NCBI RefSeq assembly: GCF_003148685.1
Contig: NZ_QGGR01000003.1
Location: 434,001 to 498,000 of the forward strand
Reading direction: 5' to 3'
DNA: 64,000 nt
Origin: Actinoplanes xinjiangensis
Lineage (GTDB): Bacteria; Actinomycetota; Actinomycetes; Mycobacteriales; Micromonosporaceae
Both the position numbers and the translations under genes were made by a program. The notes under the pieces were generated by a model that worked only from the letters and a program-made list of their open reading frames with translations, was not told the origin of the DNA and did no database searches. Positions within the stretch are counted from its first letter, which is position 1, and each line of letters starts with the position of its first letter. This document shows, in pieces, positions 52,966-61,350 of this stretch.

Positions 52966-54114
52966 TCAGCGGCCGACCGGCCGGAACGCCATCGTCGGGG
53001 CCTCGCCCATCACCGACTCCGGCTGGACGTTGCCGCCGCTGGCCCAGAGTCGTGACCGGCCGATGAGCACCGCGTGGTAGAGCTCGACGATGTCGTCCTC
53101 GGCCAGCACCCGGCTCTCGTCACGCCGCAGGGTGATCCGTGCGCCGTCGTCCATCGAGCCGCCCGGCCGGACCCCCGAACCGTTCATGCTGATGTCGGTG
53201 ACGGTCACCTGACCGCCGCGCAGCGTGAACTGCACGTGCCCGCGGCTGATCCATTTACGGGCGTCGTCGGTCAGCCACTGGCCCAGCATGACCCCCGAGC
53301 CGCCCTCCGGCGCCCGGCCGACCACCGTCGCCCGGTCCTCGGAGACCACGAACCGCTGCCGGATCACACCGTCGATACGGACCGAGAAGACCTCGGTGGC
53401 CGGGCGCGGCCCGACATCCTTCAGCCGCTCGCCGTGCCGCGGGCAGGTCGGTGCGCCGGCCCGCAGAGCGGGCGGTGGCTGCGAGACCGGGCTCGTATAC
53501 GTCCTCATGTCGGCGAACGGGCTGTCCGAGTCGCCACCGTCGCCGTAGCTGTTGCAGCTCAGGGACGGGCACCGCCACACCCGGGCGAGCAGCCGCTCAC
53601 CCAGCGGCGAACGCGGCACCGGCGGTGTCGCCTCGCCCCGGCCGACCCGGGCCACCAGTGTCGGGCCACCCTGGGCCGACACCAGGGCCAGCAACCGGCC
53701 CGGCTCGGCCACCCAGGGCCGGCTGGCCCGGAACCGGTCCTCCCGGTCACGGGTGAGCACCGGCAGGCCGAGCATCTCGGCCACCTCCAGCACCCGGTCC
53801 TCGACCTGCGGCACGACCTCGACCTTGCCGTCGTCCGCCCAGCGGCGGACCACCATGCGCTCGTTCGAGGTGAGGTCGGTGTCGGAGAGCAGGCCATGCG
53901 GCGTCACCACATAGACCGGCACGTTCTCCTCGGAGACGTAGCGGCCGAGCGCATCGACCAGCAGACCGAGACGGACCAGGCTGGCCGGACGACCACCATC
54001 GAGATCCGCATAACGGACGACTTCTGCCAGATCCACCACGGCCCGGGCAAGCGCCGGGTCGGTGGTGAGCCGGGCCTCGATGGCGTCGAGGACCTTGCTG
54101 ACCTCGAATCTCAC
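52966..54114 (-). CDS. FHA-domain protein
   Basis: A 382-residue soluble protein. Residues 1-190 have no recognised family (MRFEVSKVLDAIEARLTTDPALA split by helices). A possible zinc ribbon lies at about 190-240 (CPSLSC, CPRHG). A C-terminal FHA domain at about 265-345 shows VVGRAPEGGSG, ISRGHVQF and MNGSGV, the phosphothreonine-binding loops. It would read phosphorylation by Ser/Thr kinases such as the one encoded at 29175-30791 (inference). GTG 54114 has GGGGGAGG upstream. Confidence 0.85.
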   Translation of the reverse strand: MRFEVSKVLDAIEARLTTDPALARAVVDLAEVVRYADLDGGRPASLVRLGLLVDALGRYVSEENVPVYVVTPHGLLSDTDLTSNERMVVRRWADDGKVEVVPQVEDRVLEVAEMLGLPVLTRDREDRFRASRPWVAEPGRLLALVSAQGGPTLVARVGRGEATPPVPRSPLGERLLARVWRCPSLSCNSYGDGGDSDSPFADMRTYTSPVSQPPPALRAGAPTCPRHGERLKDVGPRPATEVFSVRIDGVIRQRFVVSEDRATVVGRAPEGGSGVMLGQWLTDDARKWISRGHVQFTLRGGQVTVTDISMNGSGVRPGGSMDDGARITLRRDESRVLAEDDIVELYHAVLIGRSRLWASGGNVQPESVMGEAPTMAFRPVGR

Positions 54115-54255
54115 GAGTCCTCCCCCTGTACGTACGCGTGCGGACTCCTCCGATCCATCATGCCCCTCTCATGATCGCCCCGGAAATCGGGCCGGGAATT
54201 GTCGGACCCGCCCGCTATCGTGGGCCCCGTTCAAAACATTGACAGGGAGATACAC

Positions 54256-55026
54256 ATGAGTTTCCAACGCTTGGCCGTCGTCTCGGTGACGATCGCCGCC
54301 ATCGTCGGGCTCGGCGGGTGCAACTCCGGGTCCAAGGATTCCGGCACCAACGGCGCCGCGCCGGCCGCCACGACCGCGGCCGCCACCACCCCGCTCGAGG
54401 ATTTCGTCGCCGCTTCCAAGAAGCTCGGCGGCGAGACGATGAAGATGAAGATGTCGATGCCCGGTGGCATCGAGGCCACCGGCTCCGCCGATCTGGCCGG
54501 CAAGAAGCTCGACATGAAGATGACCATGGCGATGGGCACCGAGTCGCTGGACATCGCGGTTCGCCTGGTCGGCGAGACGATGTACATGAAGATGGGCCCC
54601 ACCGGCGACAAGTGGATGTCGCTCGACGTGTCGAAGCTCCCGGCGGGCAACTCGCTCAACCCGGAGAACATGGCGAACGCCGAGGCGTTCGCGGCCGCCG
54701 CGGTCGACGTGAAGCGTGACGGCGACAACTTCAGCGGCACGCTCGACATGACCAAGTCGCCGACCGCCGACCCGGAGTCGATCAAGGCGCTGGGCGCCAA
54801 GGCCACCGCCGTCCCGTTCACCGCCAAGCGTGACAGCGAGGGCCGTCTCACCGAGATGGTCATCGACATGAGCGGGATGGGCGCGGGCGCTGGCAAGATC
54901 ACCACGACCTACTACGACTTCGGCACCAAGGTCGACGTCGCGGCACCGGCTGCCGGCGAGGTCACCCCGATGCCGGCGGAGATGCTGAAGGCGTTCACCG
55001 CCCAGGGTGCCACCGCCGGGGCGTAA
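54256..55026 (+). CDS. LppX/LprG-type lipoprotein
   Basis: A 256-residue precursor with a lipobox VGLGGC and a serine/glycine/threonine-rich linker. The mature domain has long amphipathic strands with repeated MKMKMSMPGG and MKMTMAMG runs, typical of the LppX_LprAFG half-barrel that holds lipids. Such proteins carry lipids or are sensors in the envelope; substrate unknown. ATG 54256 has AGGGAGA upstream. Confidence 0.82.
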   Translation: MSFQRLAVVSVTIAAIVGLGGCNSGSKDSGTNGAAPAATTAAATTPLEDFVAASKKLGGETMKMKMSMPGGIEATGSADLAGKKLDMKMTMAMGTESLDIAVRLVGETMYMKMGPTGDKWMSLDVSKLPAGNSLNPENMANAEAFAAAAVDVKRDGDNFSGTLDMTKSPTADPESIKALGAKATAVPFTAKRDSEGRLTEMVIDMSGMGAGAGKITTTYYDFGTKVDVAAPAAGEVTPMPAEMLKAFTAQGATAGA

Positions 55027-55045
55027 CGGCTGTTCTGGTGGGCCC

Positions 55046-56086
55046 CTATCGCGCGCGTGGCGTCCAGAGCGGGCGCGGCGCGGGCCGGTTCTCGTCGATC
55101 CACGCGTCGATGCGGGCCCACCAGTCGTAAAGCCACTCGGTCCGCTCCTGCTCGCCGGTGGGCACCTCCTCCGGCGGCACGCTCCAGAAACGCATCACCA
55201 GGCGCTTGTCCATCGGCAGCTCCCGCCACACGTCCGCGACGCTCACCATCCGGTCCAGGCCGGTGTGCGCCACGAAGATCACGCCGGCGTCCGGTGCGGC
55301 GTCGATCGCGGCGAGCAGGCCACCCGGTTTCGGTGGCAGCAGATTGCGCAGGCTCTCCGCCCGGACCGCCATGTCGTGCAGGCCGCGGGCCCGCAGCCGG
55401 GCGATCGCGCTCACCTTGCGGCGCGGCGTGAAATTGCCGCCCTCCGGGAAGATCACGAAGGCGTCGTTGTCGTCCAGGCCGGTGGCCAGCTCGCCGATCT
55501 GCTCCTCCAGCGAGGCCGTCCGGGTGCGGCCCGGCGAGATGAACCGGTTGGGCAGCCGATTGAGCAGTACGTCGACCGCCGGATCCCACTGCAGCGCGGC
55601 CTTCAGCACGATGCGCGGCTCCCGGGCGAACCAGTTGACCAGCGCGTGGATCAGCGTGAACGAGTCACCCGGGCCGGCATGGCGGCTGACCACGATCTCC
55701 GGCCGCCCCGGCTGGGCGGTGTCCGGGTCGGTGCCGACCACGTCGATCTCCAGGTGCAGCGACCAGCGCGCGAACCAGAAGAGCGCGCCCAGGAAACGGC
55801 CGGTCAGCACGTAATGGGCGCGCTGGAACCACGGGCCGCGGATCCGCAGGCCGAACCCGGAGACGATCCAGAGGACGCCCAGGGACACCAGCGCCACCGC
55901 GTCCCACACCAGGTAGACGACCACCAGGAACACCAGCCGCGGGACCCGCAGCCGGCCCGGCACCAGTGGCGAGACCGCCAGCGCCAGGATCAGCCAGATC
56001 GGCAGCGTGGTGAGCAGGGTGAACGCCAGGAGCACGACGGTGGGTGCGATCACCAGGCGCCGGACCCAGACCGGAGGCGGTCTCAT
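55046..56086 (-). CDS. Membrane acyltransferase (PlsC-like)
   Basis: A 346-residue protein with two N-terminal membrane helices and an acyltransferase domain. The HxxxxD motif is SRHAGPGD and the PEG motif is FPEGGNF, as in 1-acylglycerol-3-phosphate acyltransferases. It should transfer acyl groups to a lysophospholipid or a related acceptor. ATG 56086 overlaps the stop of the patatin-like gene in a TGATG, so lipase and acyltransferase are coupled, consistent with acyl-chain remodelling. Confidence 0.9.
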   Translation of the reverse strand: MRPPPVWVRRLVIAPTVVLLAFTLLTTLPIWLILALAVSPLVPGRLRVPRLVFLVVVYLVWDAVALVSLGVLWIVSGFGLRIRGPWFQRAHYVLTGRFLGALFWFARWSLHLEIDVVGTDPDTAQPGRPEIVVSRHAGPGDSFTLIHALVNWFAREPRIVLKAALQWDPAVDVLLNRLPNRFISPGRTRTASLEEQIGELATGLDDNDAFVIFPEGGNFTPRRKVSAIARLRARGLHDMAVRAESLRNLLPPKPGGLLAAIDAAPDAGVIFVAHTGLDRMVSVADVWRELPMDKRLVMRFWSVPPEEVPTGEQERTEWLYDWWARIDAWIDENRPAPRPLWTPRAR

Positions 56087-56931
56087 CAGGACTCCGGCAG
56101 CGGATGCACGTTCGCGGCCAGATAGCGCCGCGAGGCGGTGTACGCCCGGCTGATCCGGCGGCCCACCGCGGCCATGTCCCGGTACGCCCACGGCGAATCG
56201 TCCCGGCCGTCACCGCCGCCGCCCGGGAGCACATGCACCCGCACGTCGTCCGGCAGGGAGGCCATCTCGCGCGCGAACCGGTGCCGGCGGGCGATCTCGA
56301 ACGCCACCTGCGCCACCTCCCACGGCCGTCGGGGCACACTGAGCGGCCGCTCAACCCGCCCGACCTGCAACACGAAGATCAGTTTCGCCCCGAGCCGCAC
56401 CGCCTCGCCGATCGGGATCGAGTTCACGATTCCACCGTCCACATAGTTCTCGCCACCGATCTCCATCGGCGGCAGCAGACCCGGCACCGCCGACGACGCG
56501 AGCACCGCGTCGACGAGCGGTCCACTGTCGAACCAGTGCTCGGCGGCCCGCTCGATGCTCGCCGCGCAGCAGTGGAACGGCACCTTCAGATCGGCGAACG
56601 TGGCCGACTCGCCCAGCTCGCTCTCCAGCAGGCGGCGCAGCGGGCGGGGCGAGTGCAGATGGGTACGGGCCGCGAACCGGCGCATTTGACGGCCGATCGA
56701 GTCGCCGTAGACGGCCGCCGCCTCCGGTGACGTCCAGAGACGGACCAGGCGCTCGGTGACCGGCTCGGACGGGTCGGAGGCGACCAGGGCACCGTTGACC
56801 GCACCGATCGACGTACCGACCACCAGGTCCGGCCGGAACCCGGCACGGAACAGCGCCCGGAGCATGCCGACCTCGACCGCGCCGAGGACACCGCCGCCGC
56901 CGAGCACGAACGCCACCGGACCGTCGACCAT
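56086..56931 (-). CDS. Patatin-like phospholipase
   Basis: A 281-residue patatin-fold hydrolase of the RssA/NTE type. Oxyanion loop GGGGVLGAVEVG, nucleophile elbow GTSIGA and the catalytic aspartate in YVDGGIVNS complete the Ser/Asp dyad. It cleaves acyl chains from phospholipids or acyl esters in the cytoplasm. ATG 56931 has GAGG upstream; the longer frame to 56973 is not supported. Coupled to the acyltransferase gene. Confidence 0.92.
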   Translation of the reverse strand: MVDGPVAFVLGGGGVLGAVEVGMLRALFRAGFRPDLVVGTSIGAVNGALVASDPSEPVTERLVRLWTSPEAAAVYGDSIGRQMRRFAARTHLHSPRPLRRLLESELGESATFADLKVPFHCCAASIERAAEHWFDSGPLVDAVLASSAVPGLLPPMEIGGENYVDGGIVNSIPIGEAVRLGAKLIFVLQVGRVERPLSVPRRPWEVAQVAFEIARRHRFAREMASLPDDVRVHVLPGGGGDGRDDSPWAYRDMAAVGRRISRAYTASRRYLAANVHPLPES

Positions 56932-56977
56932 GCGCCCATCCTCGCACGATCTTGTGCCCGTGCCGCAGGTCACGGCC

Positions 56978-57008
56978 TTGCCTTGACGCCGGTGTCAGGC
57001 CCTACCGT
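56978..57008 (+). promoter_or_regulatory. MerR-type promoter with 19-bp spacer
   Basis: TTGCCT (56978-56983), a 19-base spacer and TACCGT (57003-57008). Within the spacer lies a near-palindrome CCTTGACGCC/GGTGTCAGG. Elongated spacers with a dyad are the signature of promoters twisted by MerR activators. The ATG is at 57016. Confidence 0.6.
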
Positions 57009-57015
57009 CGACCTC

Positions 57016-57378
57016 ATGCTGATCGGAGAGCTGGCCGAGCGGGCCGGCACCAGCCCTCGCACGCTGCGCTATTACGAAGAGCACGGGCTGATCCACCCGA
57101 GCCGCGACGCCAACGGCTACCGGCAGTACGACGACGGTGAGCTGCGCGTCGTGCACGAGATCCGGGCCCTGCTCGCCGACGGTTACGGCGTGGACGACAT
57201 CAAGCCGTTCGTCGCCTGCCTGCGGGCCGGCAACAGCTCGGGCCACGTGTGCCCGGACTCGGCCGCCGTCCTGCGCCGCCGGCTGGCCGAGGTGGACGGC
57301 TATCTCGATCAGCTGACCGCGGTCCGGCACCGCCTGCAGACCCAGTTGGAGGAGATCACATGCCCGATGACGCCCTGA
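57016..57378 (+). CDS. MerR-family regulator upstream of thioredoxin
   Basis: A 120-residue MerR protein: N-terminal winged helix MLIGELAERAGTSPRTLRYYEEHGLI, then GYRQYDDGELRVV and a coiled-coil dimer helix. Two cysteines in CLRAGNSSGHVC sit where effector loops lie in redox- or metal-sensing members. ATG 57016 fits the promoter. Its 3' end overlaps the thioredoxin gene by 19 bp, so a thiol-stress response is the natural inference. Confidence 0.9.
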   Translation: MLIGELAERAGTSPRTLRYYEEHGLIHPSRDANGYRQYDDGELRVVHEIRALLADGYGVDDIKPFVACLRAGNSSGHVCPDSAAVLRRRLAEVDGYLDQLTAVRHRLQTQLEEITCPMTP

Positions 57379-57707
57379 TCACGGTGACCGACGCCACCTT
57401 CGCCGAGACGGTGCTGGCCGCGCCGACGCCGGTGCTCGTCGACTTCTGGGCGACGTGGTGCCCGCCGTGCGGCCCGGTGGCCCGGATCCTCGGCGAGCTG
57501 GCCGGGGAGTTCCGCGGCCGGCTGCTCGTCGCCAAGCTGGACGTGGACGCGAACCCGGCGACCACCATCGCCTACCGGGTGCACTCCATGCCGACGCTGC
57601 TGCTCTTCGACGGTGGCGTGGTGACCTCGACGATCGTCGGTGCCCGCCCGAAGACGATGCTCCGGCAGGCCATGACGAACGCCCTCCACCCGTACGTGAA
57701 CAGCTAG
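57360..57707 (+). CDS. Thioredoxin with WCPPC active site
   Basis: A 115-residue thioredoxin fold. The active site is ATWCPPCGPV (C34, C37), with the cis-proline motif SMPTLLLF. Housekeeping thioredoxin has WCGPC; a proline in the second position changes redox potential and is seen in thioredoxin-like paralogues. Start ATG 57360 lies inside the merR gene, with GGAGG upstream. Confidence 0.92.
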   Translation: MPDDALITVTDATFAETVLAAPTPVLVDFWATWCPPCGPVARILGELAGEFRGRLLVAKLDVDANPATTIAYRVHSMPTLLLFDGGVVTSTIVGARPKTMLRQAMTNALHPYVNS

Positions 57708-57749
57708 CAGCCACCGGCGCGGGCCTGCCGGATCGGACCTCGGACGGCC

Positions 57750-57965
57750 CTAGTCCAGCTCGGGCATGGCGACCGGCTGGGGCCGGGGATGGCAGGCGCC
57801 GCACTGCACGGCGTCCTCGACCACCAGCGCCTCGGCCCGGTCACGCCGTGCCGACCGGGTCACCTCCAGCAGGTACGGCCCGAACCGCGCATGACCCGCG
57901 CACACGCCACGTCCGCAGAACCGGCACGTCGCGCGCGACGCCTCAGCACAGAACCAGCAGAGCAT
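57750..57965 (-). CDS. Small cysteine-rich zinc-ribbon protein
   Basis: A 71-residue protein with CWFC, CRFCGRGVC and CGAC motifs in close spacing (MLCWFCAEASRATCRFCGRG), typical of one or two zinc knuckles. The C-terminus is acidic and short. ATG 57965 with GAGGAG upstream. It follows the large M50 protein gene on the same strand by 42 bases and may be made with it. Function unknown. Confidence 0.65.
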   Translation of the reverse strand: MLCWFCAEASRATCRFCGRGVCAGHARFGPYLLEVTRSARRDRAEALVVEDAVQCGACHPRPQPVAMPELD

Positions 57966-58007
57966 GGGCGGCCACTCCTCACTTGTCGCCGGCGAGGCCG
58001 CCCGCTG

Positions 58008-61000
58008 TCACTCGGTGGACGGCTCCGTCGGTTCTTCCGGGACGCTCGGCGATGTGGACGGCGTGTCGGGAGTGGTCGGCGACGTCGAGGCCGAGGCGCT
58101 GGCGCTCGGTGACGACGACCTGCTCGAACTCGGGCTCGTCGACGGGGAGGGCGACCGGGACCGGCTCGGCCGGATACTCGGGGCCGTGGTGGCCGGGGCG
58201 CCGGTGGTCGCCTCGGTGGTGGTCTCGGTGGCCGGGGCGGACGACTCCACGGTAGTCGGAGACACCGACGGGTCCACAGAGGCCGAAGGAGTGGATTCGG
58301 TCGGGAACACCTCGGTCGGTTCCTCGCTCGGCTCGACCTCGGTCGGCGGCTTGACCGTCACACCGTCACCGCAGTTCAGCTCCTTGCCGTCGGCGGTGCT
58401 CCCGGCCCCGCCGATGGTGACCGCACCGGACGAGACGGCGACCGAGCCCGGGTCGACCGAATACCAGGCGCGCCCGCCGCTGACGACGTCACCCTGGCCG
58501 CGCAGCACGGTCAGGGCGAGCGGCGCGAACGCCCCGCTCGGGCTGCTCGTGTCGGCCAGCAGCCGCCCGTTCTCCAGGGCCAGCGTCCCGGACGGGCTGG
58601 AGGTACGGCCCTTCTCCACGCCGACCCCGTTGACGGCGACGCGCGAGTTGCCGCAGAGCACCACGGCCCCACCGCCGGGGAAGGTCAGCAGGGCCACGCC
58701 CTTGCCGGGCACCTCGACCTTCGCGCCGGCCGCCAGATAACGCTGCTCGCCGAGCTGGAGTGACACCGCGGCACTCTTGATGTCCGCGGTGACCGTGCCG
58801 CGCTGGACGCTCAGCAGCACCCGCTCGGTGGGCATCTCGGCCCAGGCCGGGCCGCTGCGCACGTTGATCAGCAGGCTGCTGAGCGCGAACACCAGCAGCA
58901 TGCTGACGAAGCCCCACATCCGGCGTTCGAAGTGCCGGTCCACGTCGTACTGCTCGTCGGCGTCCGGCGGGCCGGGCGGGACCGCCAGCGGCGGGTGCGC
59001 GGAACCGGGCCGGCCCACCGCCGGGGTGCTCGGGCGCAACATCGGCATCGGAACGCCGGGGCCGTACGAGCCGATCAGCGGCGGCAGGTCGGAGGCGTCC
59101 GGGAGGACCCAGAGCCGGACCGGGGTCCGCGCCTGCGCCACCATGCCGGGGCTGCCGTCGCCGACCGGGCCGACCAGGGTGCCGCGGCGCAGCTCGACGC
59201 CGTCCGGCATGGCGATCACGCCGGACTCGACGACCACGGCGTGGGTGGGGCCGGGCAGGATCACCGGCGCCCCCGGATCCAGGTCGACCGGGTGCGCGGC
59301 GGCGATCAGCGCGAGCCGCTGGTCCTCCTCCAGCGCGGCCAGCGCCGGGGTGTCGGCGAACAGCGCCTCGGCCTCGGCCCGCTCCTGCGGCGGTGGGCCG
59401 GGCATCGGCCCGACCACGGTCGCCACCGTCGAGGCGGGCAGGGCCAGCAGGGTGACGCCGGCGGTGTGCCAGTCGAGCTGGGCGGTGCGCCCGGTGAGCG
59501 CGGTGGCCAGGCCGACGACGCCGCCCGGGCCGACGTGGTGGCGGATGGTGCCGCCCGGATCCCCGGGACGCCGGCCGTGCAGCGCGCCCTCGACCACCAC
59601 GTGCACGGCGCTGGAGGTCTCGCCGGCGAGCACCAGCTGACGACCGGTCGGCGGGCGCATCCAGCGGGCGCGGGCGGCCAGGGCCTGCAACGACGGCTCG
59701 GGCAGGCCGCCCAGCTCGGAGGCGCGCAGCGCGGCCACCCGGCGGGGCAGGTCGGCGTCCCGGTCGCGTTCGGCGGCCCGCTGCCGCAGCCGGCGGACGG
59801 TGCGCGCCATCCGGCCGAGCACGAACCAGAGCGGCGGGGCGACCACGCCGAGGATGATCACGAGCAGCAGGAGACGGGACCCGATCCCCTCGTACCAGAG
59901 GCCGACGGCGAGGCCGTGGATCCGGTCGGTCCACAGGCGGTAGCCCAGGCCGACCGCGCTGACCAGCCAGAGCAGGCCCAGTACGCCGTAGAGGGCGACC
60001 AGGCGGCCCTCCCGGTCCAGCATCCGCCAGCGGGGGCCGCGGCGGCGCAGGCGGCCGGACAGCCAGGACAGGCCACGGGCCCGTACGTCCGGGATCTCCA
60101 GCCAGTCCATCAGCAGGTACTTGCCGTCCAGCGGCAGCAGTGGGCTGAGGTTGAAGAACGTGTGCAGGTAGAAGAGGAACGCCAGTTTGAAGGCGAGCCC
60201 GGCGACGGCCGGTACGGCGAAGCCGGTGACCTGGAGCAGGCCGGCGAGCCCCAACGCGGTGGCCGGCCCGGCGGCGGTGACCGCGATCCGGGCCCGGCGC
60301 CCGGCCATCCAGACGTCGCTGGTGTCGACGAAGACCGAGGGGATGCCGAAGCGGAGCATCAGGCCGGCGGCCGGGACCTCACGCCCGACGCGTTTCGTCG
60401 CGAGCGCGTGGCCGAACTCGTGCAACCCGAGCACGAGCATGTTGAGCAGGACCAGGGTGCCGGCGCCGAGCAGGTACGAGTCGCCCACCAGGAACAGCGA
60501 CCGGCTGCCCTGCTGCCAGGCGCCCGCGAACAGGATCAGCCCGGCCGCCGCCAGCAGCGCGCCCAGCCACACCGCGACCCGGGTGAACAGGAATCGCCCG
60601 ACCGTCCGGTAGAACGTCGTGACGAGACCGTCCACCGGGACGGACAGGACCACACGACCGCGGCCCGCGGAGGCCGTCGGCTCACCGCGGAGCTCGCGCA
60701 GCGGGCGGAACGCGTCCATCGGGAGCTCTTCGAGCATCCGGTTGGCGGCCAGGTCGGCGACGACCCGGCGCACCTGGTCGGGCGCGAGCCGGCCGGCGAT
60801 CCGGGCGAACTCGGCGACCAGCCGGGCCACCGTGCTGTCGCCGTCCATCATCAGGGCGAGCTGGTACTCCTCCGGGGTGAGCCGAAGGTACGAGCTGCGC
60901 CCGCCGTCGTCGGGCGAGCGGAGCATCACGTACCGGCCGCCGCGCACCGCGGTCCGGTGCCGGACCTCGATCCCGGATCGCAGCACCGGGCGGGCGCTGG

Positions 61001-61121
61001 CCGGGTTCAGCCGGTCGGCGACGGTGTGCCAGAGCCCGGTGTCGGCCGGTCCCGACGGGGCTCCCGGAGCCCGTCCGGCCAGGGCTTCCCAGACGTTCGT
61101 CCGGGTCTCGACATACGTCAA
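58008..61121 (-). CDS. Multidomain membrane protein: M50-type metalloprotease, cNMP-binding and FecR-like domains
   Basis: A 1037-residue protein. Residues 50-135 resemble a PqqD-like winged-helix (RYVMLRSPDDG, SYLRLTPEEYQLALMMDG). Residues 180-430 form a polytopic site-2-protease-type domain with the zinc motif HEFGH (H234, E235, H238) and the second ligand region NLSPLLPLDG (D332). Residues 470-680 hold two degenerate cyclic-nucleotide-binding domains, one with LVLAGETSSAVHVVVEGAL. A helix at 735-753 leads to a FecR-like domain (765-925) and a Ser/Thr/Pro-rich tail of over 100 residues. Intact zinc ligands suggest real proteolysis within the membrane. Start as MTYVETRTNVW. No substrate gene is recognised beside it. 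Confidence 0.85.
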   Translation of the reverse strand: MTYVETRTNVWEALAGRAPGAPSGPADTGLWHTVADRLNPASARPVLRSGIEVRHRTAVRGGRYVMLRSPDDGGRSSYLRLTPEEYQLALMMDGDSTVARLVAEFARIAGRLAPDQVRRVVADLAANRMLEELPMDAFRPLRELRGEPTASAGRGRVVLSVPVDGLVTTFYRTVGRFLFTRVAVWLGALLAAAGLILFAGAWQQGSRSLFLVGDSYLLGAGTLVLLNMLVLGLHEFGHALATKRVGREVPAAGLMLRFGIPSVFVDTSDVWMAGRRARIAVTAAGPATALGLAGLLQVTGFAVPAVAGLAFKLAFLFYLHTFFNLSPLLPLDGKYLLMDWLEIPDVRARGLSWLSGRLRRRGPRWRMLDREGRLVALYGVLGLLWLVSAVGLGYRLWTDRIHGLAVGLWYEGIGSRLLLLVIILGVVAPPLWFVLGRMARTVRRLRQRAAERDRDADLPRRVAALRASELGGLPEPSLQALAARARWMRPPTGRQLVLAGETSSAVHVVVEGALHGRRPGDPGGTIRHHVGPGGVVGLATALTGRTAQLDWHTAGVTLLALPASTVATVVGPMPGPPPQERAEAEALFADTPALAALEEDQRLALIAAAHPVDLDPGAPVILPGPTHAVVVESGVIAMPDGVELRRGTLVGPVGDGSPGMVAQARTPVRLWVLPDASDLPPLIGSYGPGVPMPMLRPSTPAVGRPGSAHPPLAVPPGPPDADEQYDVDRHFERRMWGFVSMLLVFALSSLLINVRSGPAWAEMPTERVLLSVQRGTVTADIKSAAVSLQLGEQRYLAAGAKVEVPGKGVALLTFPGGGAVVLCGNSRVAVNGVGVEKGRTSSPSGTLALENGRLLADTSSPSGAFAPLALTVLRGQGDVVSGGRAWYSVDPGSVAVSSGAVTIGGAGSTADGKELNCGDGVTVKPPTEVEPSEEPTEVFPTESTPSASVDPSVSPTTVESSAPATETTTEATTGAPATTAPSIRPSRSRSPSPSTSPSSSRSSSPSASASASTSPTTPDTPSTSPSVPEEPTEPSTE

Positions 61122-61292
61122 CTCAGGGGGCCTTTCACTCCGCCGTGGCGAACACCGCGCGACCGCACCGACGGACGATGGCTTCGCCGATGGCGAATGG
61201 AGATTAGGCGCTTGCCTGCGGGAACGCGAGTCCTGCGCGCTAAATCTGTCCTCTTCTCCCGGAAAGGTCCGGATTCCCGGGGAACACGATCA

Positions 61293-61333
61293 CGGCGGGT
61301 GACGCGCCCACCCCCGGGTCACGTCACCCGCCG
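61293..61333 (-). terminator. Hairpin terminator downstream of htrA
   Basis: Twelve-base arms (61293-61304 and 61322-61333) around a 17-base loop, 18 bases after the htrA stop. No U tract follows, so it may also act as a stabilising 3' hairpin. The rest of 61122-61350 shows no gene. Confidence 0.6.
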
Positions 61334-61350
61334 TAGCGGAAGGGGAATGT

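Noticed and set aside
61122..61350. A RiPP precursor beside the M50 protein
   Set aside because: No short frame with a ribosome site and leader-like sequence was found here or at 57708-57749.
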